25,469 bases of DNA, taken from positions 1-25,469 of IMG/VR virus record IMGVR_UViG_3300025828_000168; one strand, written 5' to 3'. Made by a program: the position numbers and the translations under genes. The stretch comes from a virus. Below, piece by piece: positions 19,836-25,469 of the stretch (the first letter of the stretch is position 1; each line of letters opens with the position of its first letter). The notes under the pieces are model-generated. The model was not told the DNA's origin and ran no database searches. It saw only the letters and a list, made by a program, of their open reading frames with translations.

Positions 19836-20054
19836 TTACTCTTCATCTTCTTGCTGTGCTGCTTCGCATAGTGCAATAATCTGCACAGCCTGATCACGCA
19901 GTTGACCGATTGTACTCAGTTCCTCACCACGAAAACCGCCACGTTGTACAATAGTATCAATAACAGCAACGGTGCTGCGGCCAACTTTATTTGCAAGGTC
20001 CTGCATAGCAGCGAGGTCGTGCTCAAGTTTGGCTACATTTTTGTTATTAGACAT
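19836..20054 (-). CDS. 72-residue conserved-looking protein, function unknown
   Basis: A small, Ala/Gln-rich, probably all-helical protein (KLEHDLAAMQDLANKVG near the start, an acidic QQEDEE tail). No catalytic motif, signal or membrane segment is seen. A GRST/GGFRGEE loop breaks the helices. GGAG precedes the ATG by 7 nt, and it is the first gene after an exact early promoter, followed by gp44. It occupies the position that gp45 holds in T4 (between 46 and 44), but it is far too short to be a clamp. Unknown function. Confidence 0.72.
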   Translation of the reverse strand: MSNNKNVAKLEHDLAAMQDLANKVGRSTVAVIDTIVQRGGFRGEELSTIGQLRDQAVQIIALCEAAQQEDEE

Positions 20055-20087
20055 TAATATTCTCCATAATTATGATTTGTAGGTTCT

Positions 20088-20116
20088 ATTATAATATATC
20101 TCAAGCAGCTTGTAAA
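20088..20116 (-). promoter_or_regulatory. Putative early promoter for the gp44/gp62 operon
   Basis: TTTACA (20116-20111), a 17-nt spacer and TATAAT (20093-20088) on the minus strand. The -35 and part of the spacer lie within the final codons of gp46. The leader to the 72-aa gene is about 30 nt. Confidence 0.83.
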
Positions 20117-21837
20117 CTAAAATCTTTACATTTAGAAAAATCTTTTTTCTTGTAAAATTCTAGTTTGTTATCAAACTTATTCTCAAGTATTTCGCCCTTG
20201 TGAGATATGACAAATACATTGGTATCGTCATCAAGAGAGTAAAGTATCTTCATCAAGTTCTCAACACCATCATGGTCCAAAGAACTATCAAAGGTTTCAT
20301 CCAGCACCAACAAGTTTGTCGCTACCGAATTTTTCATCTTGGCAATCTGCCGCCAAGTAAACAGTAGTGATAAGTCAATACGTTGCTTCTCACCTTCAGA
20401 GAATGAATCGTAAGAAAACTTATCACGATGTCTGGAACGGATTGTTTCTACAAAACTTTCATCTAGTGTGAAGTGTACAAAAAAGTCTAGAATTTGTAGA
20501 TATTCATTTACCAGTTTATTTATTACCGGAATATACTGTTTCATAATTTTTGTTTTAATTCCAGTATCTTTTAACATCTCACCCATTGCAACATTATAGC
20601 TCAGTTCTTCATTAAGTGAAATTTTTTCTTCTGTAAGAGCGTTTCGTGTTTCATACATATCATTCAATTCTGTATTGGCATTACTTAGATCACCTTCACG
20701 TGCCGTAATTCTCGTAATGTCATCATTCATACTTTTTATGCTACTATACAGAAGTGAAATATTTGTATTATTATTGTTAATTAGCATTTGCTTGTTTCTC
20801 ATATCATTGAGAAGATCGTTTTGTGTTTCTATAATCTCCTGAATCTTTTCAATTTCAAGATCAACTTTTTCAATACCAGATTGCAAATCTTTTGCTCTTG
20901 TTTTAGCGTGAGCAAGTTTTTCTTCTCGGACACTCTCTGCAATTTTTTGTTCACAGGTTGGACACTCTGTATTTTCCTCATAAAACTTAGCATCTTTTAT
21001 AACAGATTTAACAGAAGTATTAAATTCAGTTTTATACTGGATAAGTGATTGAAGTTTTTTTGTAGCTTTATGGTAATCTTCTTCTGTTTTATTACCTTCA
21101 TTTATAATGAAATTAGATGCAATAGTATTGGCGTCCTGTAAAGATACTACCTCTGATTCTGCTTTACTAATTTCTAATTTTTTAAGTTCAATTTCTTCAT
21201 CATTAATCTGTGTAATATCTCGAATGTATTTTTTCTGTGACTCTATTTTATTTTTAGTCAAATCAAGTTGATATGCAATATGTTTAAGTTCTTCTTTCAT
21301 ACGAGAACTATTTTCTTTAATGATTTTATTCATTTCAGAAAATACATTGATATCCAGAAGATCCTCAACAACTTCCCTACGATGATTTGTCGCTAGTTGC
21401 ATAAAAGGAATGAAAGAGGAAGAACCTAACACAACTACTTGGTGAAAACTTTTGTGATTTAGTTTAATGATATTTTGCTCAAGAATCTTCTGATATTCTT
21501 TACTATGCGATGATTGGTTAATCATCACACCGTTCTTCCATATCTCAAAGATATTAGGTTTAATTCCACGAACTACTTTATAGTCTGTAGACCCAATCTG
21601 AAATTTAATCTCCACAACACAATCTTTATTATTAATTGTATTCACAAGCTGTGGTTTATTAATATTTCGGTGAGGCTTACCAAATAAAGCATACGACATA
21701 GCATCCAACATAGTTGATTTGCCTGATCCATTAGAACCAACCACAAGAGTTGATTTATGTTTAATTAGATCAACTTCTGTCCATGAGTTACCAGTGGACA
21801 TGAAGTTTTTCCATTTGACGGATTGAAATACTATCAT
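20101..21837 (-). CDS. 46: gp46 recombination nuclease subunit (SbcC/Rad50-like)
   Basis: A 578-residue ABC-type ATPase that pairs with gp47 to process DNA ends and feed UvsX. The N-terminal lobe has Walker A GSNGSGKS (34-41). Long charged coiled-coil arms flank a zinc hook CPTC at 292-295. The C-terminal lobe carries the signature FSEGEKQRIDLS and Walker B LLVLDETFDSSLD. The length matches T4 gp46 (560). The ATG overlaps the TGA of gp47 (21834-21837). The last codons contain the -35 of the next early promoter. Confidence 0.96.
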   Translation of the reverse strand: MIVFQSVKWKNFMSTGNSWTEVDLIKHKSTLVVGSNGSGKSTMLDAMSYALFGKPHRNINKPQLVNTINNKDCVVEIKFQIGSTDYKVVRGIKPNIFEIWKNGVMINQSSHSKEYQKILEQNIIKLNHKSFHQVVVLGSSSFIPFMQLATNHRREVVEDLLDINVFSEMNKIIKENSSRMKEELKHIAYQLDLTKNKIESQKKYIRDITQINDEEIELKKLEISKAESEVVSLQDANTIASNFIINEGNKTEEDYHKATKKLQSLIQYKTEFNTSVKSVIKDAKFYEENTECPTCEQKIAESVREEKLAHAKTRAKDLQSGIEKVDLEIEKIQEIIETQNDLLNDMRNKQMLINNNNTNISLLYSSIKSMNDDITRITAREGDLSNANTELNDMYETRNALTEEKISLNEELSYNVAMGEMLKDTGIKTKIMKQYIPVINKLVNEYLQILDFFVHFTLDESFVETIRSRHRDKFSYDSFSEGEKQRIDLSLLFTWRQIAKMKNSVATNLLVLDETFDSSLDHDGVENLMKILYSLDDDTNVFVISHKGEILENKFDNKLEFYKKKDFSKCKDFSLQAA

Positions 21838-22898
21838 GCTACTTCCATTGTTTGTGCTTGAACCAGAACTTCTCTCATCTTTGATTTGAGTATGTCTTTA
21901 TCAAGGTCAGTATTGACCGTATCAATATAATTATCAAGTAAGAGCCCAGTATCTTCTACTTGGATCTTTTCAGTCTGTACATTACTACCTAAAAATTCAT
22001 CAAAGCTTTCTGCAATTTTAAGATCGTGAATGCGTTGTTCTTGTATTTTATCAACAAAACGATCAAATGTAAACAGATCTTGTTTATTGATTACAACAAT
22101 TTTCACAAATTTATCTGTCACATCTGGAACAAAAGCAGAATAATCTGTCTTGCTATCATCATACACAATTTTATGGAATAGAGTATGGGGATTGTAGATC
22201 TTTTCTAGTTCACGTGTGTCGGTATCTAGTACATGAAATCCTTTAGGGTCTCCAGCATCAGACCAGAAAAATTCTAGTTGAGTGCCTAGATACTTGATAT
22301 TATCTCTTTCAGACCCCACATGGAAATGTCCAGTAATGACCTTTTCAAATCTATTGAAGATTTTATGGCTCATACCGTGAGTTCCAGTATAGGTAATGCC
22401 ACGCATTACCTCAAACCCATCTAGTTCAAGATGACCACCCAACCAATCGGCTTTACAATTACTAATAAATTCCATACTGTGGTCGTGATTTTCTTGAGTG
22501 ATCCAAGGCAGCATTGCAAGTTTAAACCCATCTAGATTAATTACCTCTGGTTCCATATGAATTGTAATTTCATTCATATAATGACCGAGCAACTCTTTCA
22601 AGGAATTTAAATCATTTGTGTTCTTGAAGAATGTATCGTGATTGCCACAAATAACATTCATATGGATATTATATTCACGTAACTTGGTTAGAAAATTTTT
22701 CCGATAAGAATGCAATGCTTTAAAGTTTACAAACTTACGGTTATCAAAAACATCTCCTAGATGTACAATACGTTTAATATTATTTTCTAGTAAATACGGA
22801 AAAAATACTTCATTATAAAACTTGTTTGCATTATCTGTAAAAATATCAGAAGCATTACGGATACCAGCGTGTGTATCGTTGAGAATTGCTACCTTCAT
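21834..22898 (-). CDS. 47: gp47 recombination nuclease subunit (SbcD/Mre11-like)
   Basis: A 354-residue metallophosphoesterase nuclease (T4: 339). The five metal motifs are visible: NDTH (7-10), GDVFDNR (48-54), GNHD (85-88), GGH (154-156) and GHFH (190-193). With gp46 it forms the Mre11/Rad50-type complex that resects double-strand ends. It overlaps gp55 upstream and gp46 downstream as ATGA, so the three are translationally coupled. A TTTACA/TATAAT pair inside the gene (22812-22841) has an 18-nt spacer and is not called. Confidence 0.96.
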   Translation of the reverse strand: MKVAILNDTHAGIRNASDIFTDNANKFYNEVFFPYLLENNIKRIVHLGDVFDNRKFVNFKALHSYRKNFLTKLREYNIHMNVICGNHDTFFKNTNDLNSLKELLGHYMNEITIHMEPEVINLDGFKLAMLPWITQENHDHSMEFISNCKADWLGGHLELDGFEVMRGITYTGTHGMSHKIFNRFEKVITGHFHVGSERDNIKYLGTQLEFFWSDAGDPKGFHVLDTDTRELEKIYNPHTLFHKIVYDDSKTDYSAFVPDVTDKFVKIVVINKQDLFTFDRFVDKIQEQRIHDLKIAESFDEFLGSNVQTEKIQVEDTGLLLDNYIDTVNTDLDKDILKSKMREVLVQAQTMEVA

Positions 22899-23461
22899 TT
22901 CATAAACTTTCCTAAGCCTTCATCTGGATCAAATTTCTTTTGCCTTTTCTTTTTCTTTATAACTTCTGCAATGTACTTATCCTTTTCTTTTACGGACTCG
23001 ATTCGGCTTTTTAATTGATCTACTACTTGAGATACTTTATCTATGTCACCATCAGCAAATTCAAATGGAGAGCTTTGAGCAAGATATTTCATCTTAATAT
23101 CTTGCTGCTTCTTTTCTTTAGCAATACGTTGTAGGAAAGCATACCAACAAATCTGTGTAAAGTAGGCAAAAGCATTTGGTTTCCCAGTGCGTGTTGCCGC
23201 TTCGATGTTGTAGTTTTTGATTGCTTTAAGACAATGTTCCACACCGTCCATAACCATTTCTTCTCTGTAAGTGTATCTCACAAAGTTACCTTTATGTGAT
23301 AAACCTTCTGCAATTCTGAGAAAAGATAATGCAATATAGTCTGTAACTTTAGGAATTTCTTTTCCTTCTTTCACAGCTTCTTGTACAACTTTCACATATT
23401 CTGTAACGGCATTACTAAACTCTCTATTATTAACGTAATGCGGTCTATCTTTTGGCTTCAT
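22895..23461 (-). CDS. 55: gp55 late sigma factor
   Basis: A 188-residue sigma-70-family protein (T4 gp55: 185). HYVNNREFSNAV at the start, IAEGLSHKGNFVRYTYREEMVMDGVEHCLKAI in the middle and AFAYFTQICWYAFLQRIAKEKK correspond to the sigma region-2 part of T4 gp55. It directs host RNA polymerase to TATAAATA boxes, of which three occur in this window, with gp45 as sliding activator. It is the first gene of the 55-47-46 operon, with GGAG about 8 nt before the ATG at 23461 and an early promoter at 23487-23515. The C-terminal 30 residues are very Lys-rich. Confidence 0.93.
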   Translation of the reverse strand: MKPKDRPHYVNNREFSNAVTEYVKVVQEAVKEGKEIPKVTDYIALSFLRIAEGLSHKGNFVRYTYREEMVMDGVEHCLKAIKNYNIEAATRTGKPNAFAYFTQICWYAFLQRIAKEKKQQDIKMKYLAQSSPFEFADGDIDKVSQVVDQLKSRIESVKEKDKYIAEVIKKKKRQKKFDPDEGLGKFMK

Positions 23462-23486
23462 AATATATCTCCTGAATATGTTTCCT

Positions 23487-23515
23487 ATTATATTATAGGA
23501 TCTGGATTTTGTAAA
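23487..23515 (-). promoter_or_regulatory. Putative early promoter for the 55-47-46 operon
   Basis: TTTACA (23515-23510), a 17-nt spacer and TATAAT (23492-23487) on the minus strand. A second TATAAT at 23497-23492 has only 12 nt to the -35 and is less likely. The leader to gp55 is about 20-25 nt. Confidence 0.83.
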
Positions 23516-23550
23516 TATAAAAAAAATTTACACTTTGTTCATTTTAGGGG

Positions 23551-23579
23551 TTTACAGCCTCAAAAATCCGTGGTATAAT
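23551..23579 (+). promoter_or_regulatory. Plus-strand early-type promoter, antisense to the gene map
   Basis: TTTACA (23551-23556), exactly 17 nt, and TATAAT (23574-23579) on the plus strand. It is divergent from the gp55 promoter 36 bp away and fires into the 3' end of the gene at 23613-23981. No plus-strand gene with a ribosome site follows. The expected start near 23586 would make an antisense or short RNA. Confidence 0.65.
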
Positions 23580-23598
23580 AAAGAGTCCACCTTTGAGG
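23558..23598. repeat. Inverted repeat spanning the plus-strand promoter
   Basis: The 7-bp arms CCTCAAA (23558-23564) and TTTGAGG (23592-23598), with inner 4-bp arms GTGG (23570-23573) and CCAC (23587-23590), lie symmetrically around the -10 box of the plus-strand promoter. It could be an operator, or a stem-loop in the minus-strand transcript between the small gene and gp55. No U-tract follows, so it does not look like an intrinsic terminator. Confidence 0.6.
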
Positions 23599-23612
23599 AG
23601 CAGGGTATACAC

Positions 23613-23981
23613 TTAGTGCATTTTTGTTGGATCAAACTGGATTACATTACAATCACTGGAATCAAATATACCAATATCATTTTCTTCTGTATTTTCTATG
23701 TAATATGAATCCATTACTTTTTTATAAAGATTTACTAGTGCTTTATTTGGTTCCACAACTACTGAAATATGATCCAAATTTAACAAGTGTATTTGATTTT
23801 TCTTTGTTAAAATCATGTATGGCTTTAAAAATACAGATTTGTTAAAAACATCAACATTAAAAGGATTCCTTATTACCATAGCATCATATAGTGTATTTGA
23901 GTCATCTGTAACAAAATCTATAACCTCTGTGATGATTTCTTCACCATGCTGCAATTTAATCTGTTTTATATCAAGTTTCAT
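23613..23981 (-). CDS. Conserved-looking protein of unknown function (possible LSm-like fold)
   Basis: A 122-residue protein. The first half (LQHGEEIITEVIDF, then strands ending around YMILTKKNQIHLLNLDHISVVVEP) has the spacing of short beta-strands expected of a small barrel of the Sm/LSm kind, but this is a shape impression and not a motif match. The second half is helical and acidic (NTEENDIGIFDSSD). The ATG overlaps the TGA of uvsW (23978-23981), so it is co-translated with the helicase. The last codons face the plus-strand promoter at 23551-23579. Function unknown. Confidence 0.65.
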   Translation of the reverse strand: MKLDIKQIKLQHGEEIITEVIDFVTDDSNTLYDAMVIRNPFNVDVFNKSVFLKPYMILTKKNQIHLLNLDHISVVVEPNKALVNLYKKVMDSYYIENTEENDIGIFDSSDCNVIQFDPTKMH

Positions 23982-25469
23982 ATATCTATCTTATGTATTT
24001 CATATTTAAATTGTTCTCTGTTATATATCTTTATTCTTTCAGCAGAGTGGTTAAGAGTATAGTTCATATTCTTTTTCCAGTGCAAATCATCTGCTATATC
24101 ATACAGAGTGGTTAATTGTCCGTTGTCTGATTTTCTCAAACCACGGCCGATGGATTGTAAAACTCTTATCTGAGACTTAGAAGGGCTAGCAAAAATAATA
24201 TTATGTAAATTACGAATGTTAATTCCAGTTGAGAAGGTACCAAGTGATGCAACAATAATTGCATTTTCTTCGCTCTCAACAATTTTTCTAATTTGTTCTC
24301 TATCAGCTGTATCGGTATCACCTGATACGTAAAAAACCTTTCGATCTTGAGATGCTTTATCCTTAATCATAGCATGAAGGGGTTTACCATGTTTATCTAC
24401 AAACTGAAATAGAATAAGAGTATTTCCTTTAAGGTCTAGTGCTAAATTAGTGATAAACCTATTTCTAGGTTCATATTTTACAATGTAATCCAATTCAGTA
24501 TGATAATCTTTTTTACCCCAATTTTTTCTAATCTCACTCTTATATATCAAAAGTAAAACATTAATTTTTAAGTCAGCAAGAGTATTCATGTCTTGCAACT
24601 TTTTTGTAGTAGTTACATGAAATATTTTGCCAAATAATCCTTGAAGAACCAGTTCATGTGTCTGCGAATTATCAAGTGTGCCAGATGTACCGAAACGATA
24701 ATCTGCTTCTTTGCATTTATTCATTAACGTAGTAAGTGACTTCGATTTAAAGCCATGACACTCGTCACCAATCACACAACCGAACTGCTCGAACCAAGCA
24801 GCAGGCATTTTATAGATTGATTGCCATGTGCTAATCACTGTACCCTGATTAAACTGTTTGTCTTTACCAGAATATATTCTATGCACTCCATTCTCTACTA
24901 ACATGCCATAGTCACGAAAATCATTATACATCTGCTCAACAAGAGATGTAGTAGGGACAACAACCAGTAATTTCTTACTACCATCATTAATCATCGAGTG
25001 CCAATACTTAACAAGTAGGTAGATAATCAAAGATTTACCAGAACCAGTTGGTGATAGTAAGATGGCTCTTTTATTTTCCAAAGCATGGCATACAGCATTA
25101 AATTGGTAATCACGAACTTCAATGGCCTCACCCCGAGAGGTAAGGTTTTCAGATTTAATAAAATCCATTATATATTTTGGGCTTATTTTTTCTTTTTGGT
25201 TAGGAGAACCATAATAGTTGTCGTGTTCTACTTCTAACTTATAGTCTCTTGCCTTTGTAAAATCTTCAAGATATGTATAGAGACCAACAGGCAAGTCCAT
25301 GGATTGTATATTAAATAATCTGATTTTACCATCCCATACTCTGTTCTTATATGCAGGCATAAATTTATACCCTGGAACATAGAATGAGAAAAAATCTGAT
25401 AATTCGTTTGCGATGCCCCAATCACATTTTATATCAAGAACAGAGTGGTTTCTATTTTTAATTTTAATA
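23978..25469 (-). CDS. uvsW: UvsW helicase, 5' end outside window
   Basis: A superfamily-2 helicase that in T4 remodels recombination intermediates, unwinds R-loops and shifts replication from origin- to recombination-dependent mode. The open frame runs to the right edge, so the true N-terminus is not seen. The upstream residues FFSFYVPGYKFMPAYKN correspond to T4 UvsW FFSFEADGYRFNPRF, showing that the ATG at 25360 is internal. Visible motifs are Walker A PTGSGKS, the DECH box in VIGDECHGF, SGT (motif III), and the C-terminal VSGDTDTADRE, TGINIRNL and QSIGRGLRKS motifs (IV-VI). The gene overlaps the following small gene by 4 bp. Confidence 0.95.
   Translation of the reverse strand, partial: IKIKNRNHSVLDIKCDWGIANELSDFFSFYVPGYKFMPAYKNRVWDGKIRLFNIQSMDLPVGLYTYLEDFTKARDYKLEVEHDNYYGSPNQKEKISPKYIMDFIKSENLTSRGEAIEVRDYQFNAVCHALENKRAILLSPTGSGKSLIIYLLVKYWHSMINDGSKKLLVVVPTTSLVEQMYNDFRDYGMLVENGVHRIYSGKDKQFNQGTVISTWQSIYKMPAAWFEQFGCVIGDECHGFKSKSLTTLMNKCKEADYRFGTSGTLDNSQTHELVLQGLFGKIFHVTTTKKLQDMNTLADLKINVLLLIYKSEIRKNWGKKDYHTELDYIVKYEPRNRFITNLALDLKGNTLILFQFVDKHGKPLHAMIKDKASQDRKVFYVSGDTDTADREQIRKIVESEENAIIVASLGTFSTGINIRNLHNIIFASPSKSQIRVLQSIGRGLRKSDNGQLTTLYDIADDLHWKKNMNYTLNHSAERIKIYNREQFKYEIHKIDI

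Noticed and set aside
22812-22841. TTTACA and TATAAT inside gp47
   Set aside because: The spacer is 18 rather than 17 nt and it lies deep inside a coding region with no gene start following.
1-25469. tRNA genes, CRISPR arrays and insertion sequences
   Set aside because: I found no cloverleaf-like sequence, no regularly spaced repeats and no transposase or terminal inverted repeats; intergenic space is too short for most of these.

Overview
This window looks like the replication, recombination and transcription core of a T4-like (Straboviridae/Kyanoviridae-type) myovirus with an AT-rich genome. Every recognisable gene is on the minus strand, packed with 4-bp ATGA overlaps. The identifying set, read right to left, is UvsW, gp55, gp47, gp46, gp44, DexA, glutaredoxin, gp62, RegA, gp43, gp45 and UvsX. 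Small Hsp20, MazG-like proteins, a RecB-like nuclease and 2OG oxygenases resemble the gene content of marine T4-like phages. A DUF1127 protein, a family typical of alphaproteobacteria, hints at an alphaproteobacterial host. That host assignment is inference. No photosynthesis genes are seen.

Layout by transcription direction (high to low coordinates). (1) 25469-23613: end of the uvsW helicase gene and a small conserved gene. (2) 23515-20101: early promoter, then gp55 sigma factor, gp47 and gp46. (3) 20116-17606: early promoter, a 72-aa protein, gp44, DexA exonuclease, glutaredoxin and gp62. (4) 17594-16554: late promoter, RegA and a JmjC-like oxygenase. (5) 16503-15591: late promoter, Hsp20, DUF1127, a 58-aa protein and a strong terminator. 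(6) 15559-14897: RecB-like nuclease. (7) 14885-11749: early promoter, gp43 DNA polymerase with a TTG start and two MazG-like proteins. (8) 11741-9600: early promoter and two TAGT-family glycosyltransferases flanking a small protein. (9) 9615-6405: early promoter, a primase-like protein that appears leaderless, FkbM methyltransferase, cupin, phosphomannomutase-like HAD protein and a TagD-like nucleotidyltransferase. (10) 6401-4541: early promoter, a sugar-nucleotide epimerase and a UDP-glucose dehydrogenase. (11) 4537-2989: early promoter, gp45 sliding clamp and a decayed dehydrogenase paralogue. (12) 3048-1: early plus late promoters, an HNH homing endonuclease, a 47-aa protein, UvsX, a 2OG oxygenase, a small protein and a partial nucleotidyltransferase.

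Regulation is unusually readable. Nine minus-strand sites and one plus-strand site have exactly TTTACA, a 17-nt spacer and TATAAT (host sigma-70-like, presumably early). Three sites have the exact T4 late-promoter box TATAAATA, and the window itself encodes the matching late sigma factor gp55 and the clamp gp45 that activates it.

The most interesting accessory content is the roughly 7-kb block at 4541-11690. It combines sugar-nucleotide synthesis, two TAGT-type glycosyltransferases and a primase-like protein, and lies between the polymerase and clamp genes. A plausible but unproven reading is a pathway that builds a sugar and attaches it to phage DNA bases. Other items of note are a catalytically dead-looking UDP-glucose dehydrogenase paralogue, a phage DUF1127 gene in a late operon, and a lone plus-strand promoter whose -10 box lies inside an inverted repeat.
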